Positions 1-6,930 of a stretch of 39,895 nt of DNA are shown in pieces. This DNA comes from a virus, in the IMG/VR virus record IMGVR_UViG_3300046462_001161, positions 1-39,895 of that record; one strand, given 5' to 3'. The notes under the pieces were generated by a model. That model ran no database searches. It was not told where the DNA came from and saw only the letters and a list, made by a program, of their open reading frames with translations. The position numbers were made by a program, and so were the translations under genes. The stretch's first letter is position 1. Each line of letters begins with the position of its first letter.

Positions 1-210
1 GCCCCGACCCTCGGCCAGACCAAGCGATACGACTACATCGCGTGGGACAGCCGCTGGCACAGGGTCGCCCAGGTGACCTCCGTCAACGACTGGGTAACCA
101 TCCGGCTCGACGGCTACCACAAGCCTATTGAGGGCTGGGCGGACACCAGGGCCAAGCTTGCCCGCGACTATGGCGAGCTGCTGGCCGCGCTGACTGGCGG
201 GTACGCCTGA
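1..210 (+). CDS. partial CDS, hypothetical protein (5' end outside window)
   Basis: Frame 1 is open from the first base to TGA at 208-210 and encodes about 69 residues with no start codon until codon 25, so the gene begins upstream of the window. The product is soluble and mixed in charge (AWDSRWHRVAQVTSVNDWVT, then GYHKPIEGWADTRAKLARDY). It could be a small beta-rich domain, but no family is recognised. The stop overlaps the next gene's ATG by one base (TGATG), which implies a shared transcript. If the window were a closed circle, the preceding in-frame codon would be the TAG at 39893-39895. Confidence 0.6.
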   Translation, partial: APTLGQTKRYDYIAWDSRWHRVAQVTSVNDWVTIRLDGYHKPIEGWADTRAKLARDYGELLAALTGGYA

Positions 211-422
211 TGGCGGGGCGAGAGCGTGTCCCCCCGTCAACGGTGAGCGTCGGCAAGGTCATTTGGACGATTGCCGGCGCCGCCAAGGTAGAGGAAATCG
301 AGGTCATGTCCGGCGGGTCAAAGTACGTGTTCCTGCTGCATGACGGCAGTCACATCACGTACAACGCCGCCGATGCTGTCCCGCTGCCCGGGAAGTTTGA
401 CCGGCTGGACAACCTCATTTAA
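210..422 (+). CDS. hypothetical small protein
   Basis: A 70-residue protein whose ATG overlaps the previous stop (TGATG), a typical translationally coupled phage arrangement. The sequence alternates polar and hydrophobic residues (VIWTIAGAAKVEEIEVMSGG, KYVFLLHDGSHITYNAADAV) and predicts a small beta-rich fold. It has no signal peptide, membrane segment or metal ligands. The family is not recognised. About 130 bp with a strong hairpin follow before the next gene. Confidence 0.6.
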   Translation: MAGRERVPPSTVSVGKVIWTIAGAAKVEEIEVMSGGSKYVFLLHDGSHITYNAADAVPLPGKFDRLDNLI

Positions 423-491
423 GACCCCCGCCGCCGGATGCTGGGGCTCCGCACCCGCTCCCTTCCCGTGGCTCCGGCGGTGGGTGACATC

Positions 492-529
492 CCGCCTGTC
501 TGACTGGCCCCCCGCAGTCAGGCAGGCGG
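492..529 (+). terminator. strong stem-loop, possible terminator or processing site
   Basis: Arms 492-506 and 515-529 pair over 15 bp with one T-G wobble, and the loop is the 8 bases at 507-514. No T-run follows. The hairpin ends 25 bases before the ATG at 554. It could be a T-less actinobacterial terminator for the first two genes or an RNA structure controlling the next. Confidence 0.5.
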
Positions 530-553
530 CCCCATCTATCGAAAGGACCAGCC

Positions 554-736
554 ATGAGCGAGCGCCCCGACCCCGGCACCGGAGTTCCCGAGCTCGACGC
601 CTACCTGAAAACACGACTCACTGATAACGAGCTGCGCGACGTGGCCCAGACCTTCAAGGACGGAGACCCCGAGGGCAGCCAGGCGATCATCAACAAGGCG
701 AACACCCGCAACGACAACCTCAACAAGAAGTCGTGA
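554..736 (+). CDS. hypothetical small acidic/helical protein
   Basis: A 60-residue protein with ATG 6-8 bases after GAAAGGA. It is hydrophilic and mostly helical (ELDAYLKTRLTDNELRDVAQ), without cysteine or a membrane segment, and ends in a basic tail (DNLNKKS). Its TGA overlaps the next gene's GTG (GTGA). The family is not recognised. Confidence 0.6.
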   Translation: MSERPDPGTGVPELDAYLKTRLTDNELRDVAQTFKDGDPEGSQAIINKANTRNDNLNKKS

Positions 737-921
737 TCTACGAACCCCCGCCAAACCCCGACGACTGGATCTGTGACGCTCTGCCCTCGCGCCACACGTC
801 CGAGTCGCCGGACACGCCTTGCGCGGCCCCTTCCCGCCAGGAGGAGCCGACTACGTGGGCTTCGCTGATCGCCTACCGGAATCGCTACAGGGCGCGTCAC
901 GGCGCCGTGGCGCACTTTTAG
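733..921 (+). CDS. hypothetical small protein
   Basis: A 62-residue protein whose GTG start overlaps the previous stop by four bases (GTGA). It begins MIYEPPPNPDDWICDALPSR, with a Pro-rich, Trp/Cys-containing head followed by a basic helical tail (LIAYRNRYRARHGAVAHF). The tight coupling and the open frame support it as real. No family or function can be assigned. Confidence 0.55.
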   Translation: MIYEPPPNPDDWICDALPSRHTSESPDTPCAAPSRQEEPTTWASLIAYRNRYRARHGAVAHF

Positions 922-995
922 ACCCCCGCCCGTTCGACGATCCCGCGGACTTCGAGCGGGCGGATTCATGTCCAATCACGAGCAAGGGAGAGCAC

Positions 996-1538
996 GTGAA
1001 CAAAAGGACGTTGGGAACGCTGGTCCTCGCCGGACTGGTCATCGTCGGCACAAGCGGAGCGTCCGGCGGATGCGGAAGCAGTGGTGACGGAGGCACATCC
1101 GCGCCTGCGGTGGGGGCGGGCGGCGAACAGTCCGCGCCGAGTGAGGAGCACAGCTCAGCCCAGGAAACCGCCGACGAACCGAGCGAACCGCCGGCCGAAG
1201 GCCACGACCCGTGCAACGCTCACCTGTCACCGATCACGGTAGGTCACAAGGTCTCGGCAACGCTCACCGTTGGGCCGTGCGGGGACCAGCCCGAACAGTA
1301 CGATGGCACCCTGGAATTGCAGTTCGGAACGGGCGACCTTCCACACGTGAACTGGGACAGGGCAACCGTGATCCCGATCTACTCGACAGACGCGACACAG
1401 ACGATTTCCGCCCCGTGCCAAGACACGTATTGGGTCGTGGTCTACGACACGAGCGGGCGCGACCACAACGGACACAGCTTCTCGCACAGCTACAGCCGCT
1501 TCTACGACGACGTCCCCCGAAAGGCCAACTGCCCATGA
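996..1538 (+). CDS. exported lipoprotein-like protein
   Basis: A GTG start at 996, about 7 bases after AAGGGAG, gives 180 residues. The open frame continues upstream to 819, but only the GTG start places the signal sequence at the N terminus. Residues 1-25 are a signal peptide (MNKR, then LGTLVLAGLVIVGTSG), followed by SGGC, a weak lipobox with Cys26 as the possible lipidation site. A disordered Ser/Glu/Pro linker (about 27-68) leads to a compact domain with four more cysteines that could form two disulfides. The gene overlaps the next by ATGA. Phage lipoproteins of this kind often act in superinfection exclusion; that role is inference here. Confidence 0.6.
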   Translation: MNKRTLGTLVLAGLVIVGTSGASGGCGSSGDGGTSAPAVGAGGEQSAPSEEHSSAQETADEPSEPPAEGHDPCNAHLSPITVGHKVSATLTVGPCGDQPEQYDGTLELQFGTGDLPHVNWDRATVIPIYSTDATQTISAPCQDTYWVVVYDTSGRDHNGHSFSHSYSRFYDDVPRKANCP

Positions 1539-1903
1539 GCGATGACCGTCCCGTGGCGACCCTGGATGATCCGTCCTACGAAGGCGTACCCGGTAGCTCG
1601 GCGTTCGTCCCCAGTACGGGGCTGGGCCTCCGCGGGGCGGTCGGCTCAACGCTGACGTTCCGGCTCATTGGGCATCCGGACGCCGGCAACCCTGTCTTTC
1701 AGGAGAAGTACCTCCATCACCGGCACGACTACCAGGACACAGAGCTTCGGGTGAACGGGGAGACCTATCCGGCAGTTGAGGTATGCGACACGGATCTAGG
1801 TATCCGCGTCCGCGCCGCGTCCGTCAACGGACACACCGTGGTTGCCGTTGTTCCGGTCGGCCGGGAAGTCCCCGGCGTTAGCGTCACCTGGCCCGGCGCC
1901 TGA
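1535..1903 (+). CDS. hypothetical protein, last gene of rightward unit
   Basis: A 122-residue protein with ATG overlapping the lipoprotein stop (ATGA). It has no signal peptide or membrane span and looks beta-rich (GSTLTFRLIGHPDAGNP, then TELRVNGETYPAVEV and VNGHTVVAVVPVGREVPGVS). The family is not recognised. It is followed within 25 bases by a bidirectional terminator separating it from the leftward operon. Confidence 0.6.
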   Translation: MSDDRPVATLDDPSYEGVPGSSAFVPSTGLGLRGAVGSTLTFRLIGHPDAGNPVFQEKYLHHRHDYQDTELRVNGETYPAVEVCDTDLGIRVRAASVNGHTVVAVVPVGREVPGVSVTWPGA

Positions 1904-1924
1904 CCTGGCCGCACGAAAGCAAAA

Positions 1925-1953
1925 CACCCCCGGGCTCGTATCGCCCGGGGGTG
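1925..1953. terminator. bidirectional rho-independent terminator
   Basis: A perfect 11-bp stem (1925-1935 with 1943-1953) with a 7-base loop, preceded by AAAA and lying between the ends of convergent genes. A palindrome GCTGTACAGC (1953-1962), also found inside two promoters of this window, abuts its right arm. Confidence 0.8.
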
Positions 1954-1964
1954 CTGTACAGCTT

Positions 1965-2540
1965 CTAGTCGGTCCAGCCCAGCTCGACCCGTTCGCCTTG
2001 GATAACGTGGGAGTTGAGCAGTTCCGTTGCGCGGTCCACCGCGCGGTTAAGCCGCTTCCTCGTTGCCTCATCCCGCTTCACTCCAGGCTGATCCCGGTAG
2101 CACCGGACAATCACGTCTTGATAGGCGCCGGGGAGGCCCTTGAAGGCCTCCTGCATGTCCCACAGGGCAACCACCACGCCCCCGGCAAACAGCCGGTTCG
2201 CCTTCTCCTTCTGCGGGGCCTCTTCCCAACAGGCCGGGTCAAAGTAGGCGTCCCGGAACAGGGCTCGAACCTCGTTCGGGGTGTAGATCCACTGCGCCGT
2301 CTGGCGCGTGTAGTGGTCGCGCTCGTTGGCCGCGTAGTCGTGGCCCGCCCTGGCGGCCGACTTGAACAGGTAGTCGTCGTCTCGGGGCATCTTGTCGAAC
2401 TTCGGCAGGAGGAAAACCCATATCTCTTGCTCGATGTCTTCGCGGTCGATGCCGGGCCACTTGCGGGCCACCGTGTAGGCGGCCCGCTGCACGATCTCGG
2501 CGGCCCACTCGTAATCGTCGTGGGTCAAAGTCTCAGTCAA
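1965..2540 (-). CDS. RNA polymerase sigma-factor-like protein
   Basis: A TTG start (MTETLTHDD) gives 191 residues. The first half resembles sigma-70 region 2 (RKWPGIDREDIEQEIWVFLL, compare the usual D.EDLVQE core) and the last third resembles a reduced region 4 (EAFKGLPGAYQDVIVRCYRD, then RKRLNRAVDRATELLN). The typical region 4.2 helix-turn-helix is not obvious, so promoter recognition may be degenerate. It is the last gene of the leftward operon and ends at the bidirectional terminator. It may direct phage-specific transcription or be a diverged relative. The family assignment is fairly likely; activity is unknown. Confidence 0.55.
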   Translation of the reverse strand: MTETLTHDDYEWAAEIVQRAAYTVARKWPGIDREDIEQEIWVFLLPKFDKMPRDDDYLFKSAARAGHDYAANERDHYTRQTAQWIYTPNEVRALFRDAYFDPACWEEAPQKEKANRLFAGGVVVALWDMQEAFKGLPGAYQDVIVRCYRDQPGVKRDEATRKRLNRAVDRATELLNSHVIQGERVELGWTD

Positions 2541-2546
2541 GGCGCC

Positions 2547-3311
2547 TCACTTCCACTCGTACACGGCGCCGTCAACGACGAACCGTCGATCAACCACGGG
2601 AACCAGCTCGGGCAGCACGGTGCGGCCCTTCACGCGCAGGATTCCGAACGCCTGTTGCCAGTTCGCGGAACCGCCCTTCAGGTAGTCGGCCTGTCGAACG
2701 TTCATGGCGTGACCCACCTCAAGGCCCCATCGGGCGCGCACGGCGCCGTTGTAGCCGGTGGAGACAGGGATCAGGCCCGCGCGGTGCGTGTGGCCACACA
2801 CCACGGACTTCCCGAACTTGGTTGCCAGGCCTGCGGCCGTGGCGCCTGCGATGCGGCTGAGGGAGCCCTCATCGCCGTGGGCGACGATCCAGCCGGGGGC
2901 GACGTCGTACAGGTCGTGCACGACTTCGACGCCGTGGGCGTCAGCCTCAATGAGGGTTTCGAAGTCCAGCGCCCTCAGGGGCGCCAGCGCGGGCGCGTAG
3001 CGCCGGATGTAGTCCTGAATCCGCCTATCGTGATTGCCCATTTTCAGGACCACGGGGCCGTCATACACGGCCCGCAGCTCGCCAAGGAGCGCAGAGGCCT
3101 TGTCGAGGGAGTCTTGCAGGGTGCCGGCGTACTCCCCCGCCGCCCCCTTGTTCCAGCGCGACGGCTCCGGGGCGTCCAGGAAGTCCCCGACGTGCACCAC
3201 CTTGTCAGGCTGGCTGTCTCCCACGAACCGGATAAGGGCCCTCATGAACCTCGGATCGTGGTACGGGATCTGCGAGTCAGGGAGTAGGGCAATCGTGGTC
3301 CAGTCGCTCAT
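2547..3311 (-). CDS. calcineurin-like metallophosphoesterase
   Basis: A 254-residue protein with all metallophosphoesterase blocks in order: PDSQIPYHD near residue 12 (the usual D.H is D.Q here), VVHVGDFLDAPEPS near 40, GNHDRR near 90, VAHGDEGS in the middle, and CGHTHRAG. The family binds two metal ions and cleaves phosphodiesters or phosphomonoesters. Phage members are usually grouped with DNA metabolism. ATG overlaps the upstream gene's stop (ATGA), so it is in the replication operon. The substrate cannot be told from sequence. Confidence 0.85.
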   Translation of the reverse strand: MSDWTTIALLPDSQIPYHDPRFMRALIRFVGDSQPDKVVHVGDFLDAPEPSRWNKGAAGEYAGTLQDSLDKASALLGELRAVYDGPVVLKMGNHDRRIQDYIRRYAPALAPLRALDFETLIEADAHGVEVVHDLYDVAPGWIVAHGDEGSLSRIAGATAAGLATKFGKSVVCGHTHRAGLIPVSTGYNGAVRARWGLEVGHAMNVRQADYLKGGSANWQQAFGILRVKGRTVLPELVPVVDRRFVVDGAVYEWK

Positions 3312-3631
3312 GCGTCCTCCCCGAAGTTGTCATCAGTCATGGGCTCGTCGGCTTCGGCGCCCAGTTCCAGCCGGGCATAGCCAATCTTCAAAGCAAGCTC
3401 TATGACGCCGGGGACCTCGGCGTCTGTAAAGGCCAGCAGGCGCCCGTACGTGATGTACGAGAACTCTTCGGCGTTGTTCGCCTCAAGGGTTATGTGCGTG
3501 ATCAGCTCTGCCAGGTCTGACGCCGTGGGCGTCGTCTCCTTGCATCCGTCCAGAGGCCAGTTGTGCGCGCGGAAGATGCCCGCGAGGGTGCTAGCCGAGA
3601 TTTCCAGCTCAACCACAAGGGGTGTGTTCAT
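3308..3631 (-). CDS. hypothetical protein, replication operon
   Basis: A 107-residue acidic protein, ATG-started and overlapping both neighbours by four bases. It begins with strands (NTPLVVELEISASTLAGIF) followed by helices (TASDLAELITHITLEANN) and an acidic tail (DEPMTDDNFGEDA). It has no cysteine pairs or membrane spans. The acidic C terminus is reminiscent of ssDNA-binding-type tails, which is only a suggestion. The family is not recognised. Confidence 0.65.
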   Translation of the reverse strand: MNTPLVVELEISASTLAGIFRAHNWPLDGCKETTPTASDLAELITHITLEANNAEEFSYITYGRLLAFTDAEVPGVIELALKIGYARLELGAEADEPMTDDNFGEDA

Positions 3632-3936
3632 CGGGCATCCCCAATCGTGTCGTTAGCCAGGAACGCGGCTGTGAGCCGCGCTAGGCGAATGTCGAGCATG
3701 GCGGCGTACACGCCGAGGTCTTGCACCTCTTCGCGAGCCATCTGAAGCAGCTCTAGCGGCGTCATCTGCTCGAACGCCTGGAACGGCTTGCCGTTCCGGT
3801 CGCGCTTCTCGTACTGCTCTCGGCCCGTTCCAGCGATCCGCGCCACCGCGGCGTTGAGGAACGTCCCAAGGCCGTATGCCAGATCGGCGCTGGTCATCCC
3901 GAACGTGATGACCTCTTGCGGGTATTCGAAGCTCAC
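3628..3936 (-). CDS. hypothetical protein, replication operon
   Basis: A 102-residue, mainly helical protein coupled by 4-base overlaps on both sides. It contains SADLAYGLGTFLNAAVARI and PLELLQMAREEVQDLGVYAA. This looks like a small adaptor or accessory factor next to the primase. The family is not recognised. Confidence 0.65.
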   Translation of the reverse strand: MSFEYPQEVITFGMTSADLAYGLGTFLNAAVARIAGTGREQYEKRDRNGKPFQAFEQMTPLELLQMAREEVQDLGVYAAMLDIRLARLTAAFLANDTIGDAR

Positions 3937-4580
3937 AGTTCCACCCCCAGTTTCTCTATCAGGGCTTGGGCCCCGAGTTCGTTCACGAATGCGTTTACAT
4001 CCATGCCGACCCCGGCATGTTCCATCGGCACTATGCGGGCCGTCTTGATGTGCAGTGCTGCTTTCTCGGCGAATTCTTCGCCCTGCCCCTTGTCGTCTTT
4101 ATCGGAGAGGATGTATACGACTTCGTAGCCGTCGAATGCTCTTCCCATAAAGGGCTTCCAGGCCTTCACGCCGGGCACACCCACGGCCGGAAGGCCGCTT
4201 TGGTGTGCCGTCATCGTGTCTATTTCGCCCTCGCACAAGCAGATGAACCGTTCGTGCCGGAAGAAGTCAGCCGGGTTGTACAGGCGCGATTCCGCGCCAG
4301 GTTCGGAAAGGTACTTTGCGCCTTCCCCGTGGCCTATCCGCCTGTAGCGGATGCCGACAACCCCAGCCTTAGTCATGTAGGGGATGGACAGGCATCCCCT
4401 GTATTTTTCATGACCCGGCAAAGGGTCTTCTACGTACCCCAGCTTGAAAAATCGAACGCTGTCCTTCGACAGGCTCCGGTTCGTCAAAAGATACTTTTCG
4501 GCGGGGCTGCCTGCCATTGCCTTGTGGTACTGCTTCGCCGCTGATTCCGAGAATTCCAGAAGCGAACTCGACAGCCTCAA
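3933..4580 (-). CDS. DNA primase, catalytic TOPRIM part
   Basis: A TTG start gives 215 residues. The N terminus matches the start of the DnaG-type polymerase core (AAKQYHKAMAGSPAEKYLLT, then GYVEDPLPGHEKYRGCLSIP). The TOPRIM glutamate block is CLCEGEIDTMTAHQSGLPAV and the aspartate pair is YILSDKDDKGQGEEFA. It lacks the zinc-binding domain, which lies just upstream in another frame, overlapping by 173 bases. Together the two would form one primase of about 300 residues laying RNA primers at the phage fork. It is either made separately by re-initiation at this TTG or joined by a +1 frameshift. Confidence 0.8.
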   Translation of the reverse strand: MRLSSSLLEFSESAAKQYHKAMAGSPAEKYLLTNRSLSKDSVRFFKLGYVEDPLPGHEKYRGCLSIPYMTKAGVVGIRYRRIGHGEGAKYLSEPGAESRLYNPADFFRHERFICLCEGEIDTMTAHQSGLPAVGVPGVKAWKPFMGRAFDGYEVVYILSDKDDKGQGEEFAEKAALHIKTARIVPMEHAGVGMDVNAFVNELGAQALIEKLGVEL

Positions 4581-4824
4581 CGAAAGACATCCCCTCTCTT
4601 TGCATGATGATTGCGTAGCCGTCCCCGGCTACGTCACAGCTGAAGCAGTGGTAAACACCTTCGATGGTGTTTACCGAACCGCTCGGGTTCCGGTCTGGCC
4701 CATTAAACGGGCAGCGCATCTGCCTATTCCGGCCTTCCGGAACATGTGGGGCGCCGTAGTGTTCGAGGACTTTAGCTATCGGAAGCTTCGGGGCGGAGGA
4801 GGCGCCGGAGTACCTTGATCTCAT
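4408..4824 (-). CDS. DNA primase, CHC2 zinc-finger part
   Basis: ATG at 4824, 7 bases after AGGAG, gives 138 residues. The zinc motif is MRCPFNGPDRNPSG...YHCFSCDVAGDG (Cys, then Cys-X2-Cys), as in DnaG N-terminal domains. It is followed by the conserved helix MSFVEAVEFASGILGI. After that the frame runs over the start of the TOPRIM gene and its tail (RRKVSFDEPEPVEGQRS) does not look like primase. That suggests this frame is meant to be left, or that its tail is non-functional. Its start overlaps the preceding nuclease gene by 53 bases. Confidence 0.8.
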   Translation of the reverse strand: MRSRYSGASSAPKLPIAKVLEHYGAPHVPEGRNRQMRCPFNGPDRNPSGSVNTIEGVYHCFSCDVAGDGYAIIMQREGMSFVEAVEFASGILGISGEAVPQGNGRQPRRKVSFDEPEPVEGQRSIFQAGVRRRPFAGS

Positions 4825-5176
4825 CGGCCATCTCCTCTCGCTCTCGAACCATCTCGAACCACATTGCGTTTGGCAGGATTGTTACGCCGTGGCGCATGTG
4901 CAAACCACGGAGTTTGAATGACAGGCAGTAGCGGGCAACGCCCGCATTGGCCGCCTGCTCTTTCGCGTCCCGAAGGTATTCAGGGATCTTCGGAACGGCC
5001 ACGTTCTTGACCTGAACGACCCATCCGCGAATGCCGCCGATGTCTCCCCGGTCTTTCGAGCCGAAGCGAGAGCCGTTTCTCTCGGCTTCCAGGAAGCCGC
5101 ATTCGTGTGCGACTTCCACGTATTCGCGTTCCCCGGCGTACCCCTTGGCTTTGGACGAGCGGCCGTTAGAGGCCAT
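4772..5176 (-). CDS. Holliday junction resolvase-like PD-(D/E)XK nuclease
   Basis: A 134-residue protein. The pattern KGYAGEREYVEVAHECGFLE, then KDRGDIGG and GWVVQVKNV, matches the archaeal Hjc-type fold: Glu in GERE, Asp in GDI and the [EQ]-X-K motif with Gln in place of Glu. The C-terminal part is a coiled-coil-like helix (MVREREEMADEIKVLRRLLR). It probably cuts branched DNA during phage recombination or packaging. It sits between the primase and a small gene, with overlaps on the primase side. A single-stop overlap with the upstream gene suggests one transcript. Confidence 0.75.
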   Translation of the reverse strand: MASNGRSSKAKGYAGEREYVEVAHECGFLEAERNGSRFGSKDRGDIGGIRGWVVQVKNVAVPKIPEYLRDAKEQAANAGVARYCLSFKLRGLHMRHGVTILPNAMWFEMVREREEMADEIKVLRRLLRPEASDS

Positions 5177-5409
5177 CAGGCCTCCTCGAAAAGGTCGGGG
5201 GCGAGAACCGTCACGGAGCGGGGGCCAAGCGAGATATGAGCCGCGCCGCCGTGACTGTAGTCACGCTCCAAAACCTTCACGGTGACCGTGCGATTGTTGA
5301 CCTTCTGCACGGTGCCGATATAGCGCCCGCCGAAGTCTCCCCGGCTGTGCGCAACGACCTTCGCCCCGACTTCGATCGGGGTTCCTCGCCAATCCTTCAG
5401 CTCTGCCAC
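5176..5409 (-). CDS. hypothetical small beta-rich protein (KOW-like)
   Basis: A GTG start at 5409 is chosen because GGGAGGGGGG lies 6 bases before it; the frame is open further upstream to 5478 without a ribosome site. The 77 residues begin MAELKDWRGTPIEVGAKVVA and contain GGRYIGTVQKVNNRTVTVKV. This is an SH3-like small barrel pattern also seen in short phage RNA- or DNA-binding proteins. It overlaps the upstream ligase-like gene by 13 bases. The fold reading is inference. Confidence 0.65.
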   Translation of the reverse strand: MAELKDWRGTPIEVGAKVVAHSRGDFGGRYIGTVQKVNNRTVTVKVLERDYSHGGAAHISLGPRSVTVLAPDLFEEA

Positions 5410-5960
5410 GTCTTGCCCCCCTCCCGGTCGAACTGGTCGAACGTGCTCTTGAACTTGGCGCCGGCCGCCGGGTGCCACACAATGACCCCCTCGGGGTCCA
5501 TGAAGCCGGGGGCGGCGACAGAGCCCATGACGGTCAGAGTCGTTTTGATCGTCTCCACCGTGTGAAGGTCGAAGTGGCCCCGGTAGAGCGTGGGGACCAC
5601 GTCAAGGCCGTCAGGCCGGAAGTTCCACATGTCGTCTTGCGGTCCCCAGCGGTGCGAGTTGAAGAGGCTGAACACCCGGCACGGCATGTCGTAGCCGCGC
5701 TGAATCCCCTTGCCCCACCACTCACCGAAGTGCCGTCCGGGACCGAGGAACACCGTCAGTTCCTCACGCTTGCTGTAGGCCCACGCAGCAAACCCCATGT
5801 TGTCGTTGTCAGGGGTTATGAGCCGCTTACGCGACTGGCACGCGAAGTCGCCATCATCGGTGATGACGATGGCGGCATTCGTGCCGTCAAGCTTCTCCGT
5901 GATGACCATTCCCCGGTAAAGCCGGGGCGTGGAGGGCCACGCCTCAAACTGGATCGTCAC
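5397..5960 (-). CDS. RNA ligase-like nucleotidyltransferase
   Basis: A GTG start at 5960 is preceded by AAGGAGGTGA; a longer open frame to 6062 reads the previous gene out of frame and is rejected. The 187 residues show the nucleotidyltransferase lysine motif EKLDGTNAAIV (motif I, about residue 24), then CQSRKRLITPDNDN (motif Ia/III region), GEWWGKGIQRGY (motif IIIa-like), DPEGVIVWH (motif IV) and AKFKSTF (motif V). This is the RNA-ligase/mRNA-capping superfamily. Such phage enzymes reseal cut RNA, often host-cleaved tRNA. No kinase/phosphatase partner was found apart from the metallophosphoesterase. Confidence 0.75.
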   Translation of the reverse strand: MTIQFEAWPSTPRLYRGMVITEKLDGTNAAIVITDDGDFACQSRKRLITPDNDNMGFAAWAYSKREELTVFLGPGRHFGEWWGKGIQRGYDMPCRVFSLFNSHRWGPQDDMWNFRPDGLDVVPTLYRGHFDLHTVETIKTTLTVMGSVAAPGFMDPEGVIVWHPAAGAKFKSTFDQFDREGGKTWQS

Positions 5961-6127
5961 TCCGTCACCTCCTTGCCGGTCAGCAGCTCGATGAGCTTCT
6001 GTGCCTTGTTGAGCGCGTCGAAGCGCGCACGGAACAGCTCTCCGGAGGAGCAACAGCCGCAACCGTCGTCTTCGACGTTCGCCAAGGCCGTCTCAACTGT
6101 CTGGCGCAGTTCTTCGATGATCCCCAT
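5957..6127 (-). CDS. small hypothetical protein with Cys cluster
   Basis: A 56-residue protein with ATG overlapping the previous TAA (TAATG) and TGA overlapping the next GTG (GTGA), so it fills the gap exactly. It carries a DGCGCCSSGE turn with three cysteines between two helices (IIEELRQTVETALANV and LFRARFDALNKAQKLIELL). It could bind metal or dimerise through cysteines. The family is not recognised. Confidence 0.7.
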   Translation of the reverse strand: MGIIEELRQTVETALANVEDDGCGCCSSGELFRARFDALNKAQKLIELLTGKEVTE

Positions 6128-6924
6128 TAGCCGTCAACTCGCATTCTCGGAAGGTCTACCGTCATCGGCATGACCCACCTTCCGGACGGGTCTGCCTTTC
6201 CTGTTCTGTGCTTGACGACGCTCACGCCGAGTTGGCGTATCCCCTCGTAGGTGTCGTCTCCGACGCGGTGAAGAGTGATGACCATCTCGGGGGTCTTGCC
6301 GGTCTTTCCGCGCAGGCCGGACAGCGGGACGGGCATTAGCCCGTCCTCGTATTCGCCTACGACGTGATGAACTGCCATGACGTGAGCGCCCGTTTCGCGG
6401 GCGATCTGGTGAAGGAAATCGCAGTTGTCTTCAAGCTTCGCGACACCGGCAGAGCCGGTTTCTGTGTCGAGGTTCGCTAGAAGGTCCATGACGATGAGGT
6501 CCGGGAAGTCGCCGAACACCTGCCGGTACGCCTTCAGCTCGCTTTCCATCTCCGTCGCCGAGGGCGACGCGTTGAAGTTGAACTGAACGTGCGCTTGGTG
6601 GTGCATCTGTATTTCAAGGGCCTCCGTGAGGCCCTGCTCTAGGGCGTTCTCCACGTCGTCCGTGGTCCAGCCCATCAGCATCGCTCCGGCGCGAACCGCC
6701 ATCGTTTGCTGATCGGTGTCCGCAGAGAAGTACAGGCTTGGGACTCCCGCCCGCATGGCGAGGGTCAGGGCAAGAAGGGACTTGCCGGAGCCGGGGCCAG
6801 CCGCGACTAGCGACAGCTGGCCCATCCGGAAGGCGACGCCTTCCCGGCTCAGGGCTTTGAATACCGGCGGTAGCGGTTCACCTGCGGTGCCCCGCGTTGC
6901 CGTAGCGCGTGCGAGGCTCAGCAC
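6127..6924 (-). CDS. RecA/DnaB-type ATPase, replicative helicase-like
   Basis: A GTG start gives 265 residues. Walker A is AAGPGSGKSLL (residues 43-49), followed by PSLYFSADTDQQ, Walker B FPDLIVMDLLANL, then HVMAVHHV and the loop PLSGLRGKTGKTPEMVITLH and a C-terminal KHRTGKADPSG. This is the compact DnaB/RadA-like core without an N-terminal primase-binding domain. It sits in an operon with primase, nuclease and resolvase. It probably unwinds DNA at the phage fork or acts in recombination. The start is somewhat uncertain, since no clear ribosome site precedes the GTG. Confidence 0.8.
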   Translation of the reverse strand: MLSLARATATRGTAGEPLPPVFKALSREGVAFRMGQLSLVAAGPGSGKSLLALTLAMRAGVPSLYFSADTDQQTMAVRAGAMLMGWTTDDVENALEQGLTEALEIQMHHQAHVQFNFNASPSATEMESELKAYRQVFGDFPDLIVMDLLANLDTETGSAGVAKLEDNCDFLHQIARETGAHVMAVHHVVGEYEDGLMPVPLSGLRGKTGKTPEMVITLHRVGDDTYEGIRQLGVSVVKHRTGKADPSGRWVMPMTVDLPRMRVDG

Positions 6925-6930
6925 TGGTGG

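Noticed and set aside
1842-3287. 481-codon open frame on the plus strand
   Set aside because: Antisense to the sigma-like and metallophosphoesterase genes, which have clear motifs and coupling; long antisense frames are expected at this GC content.
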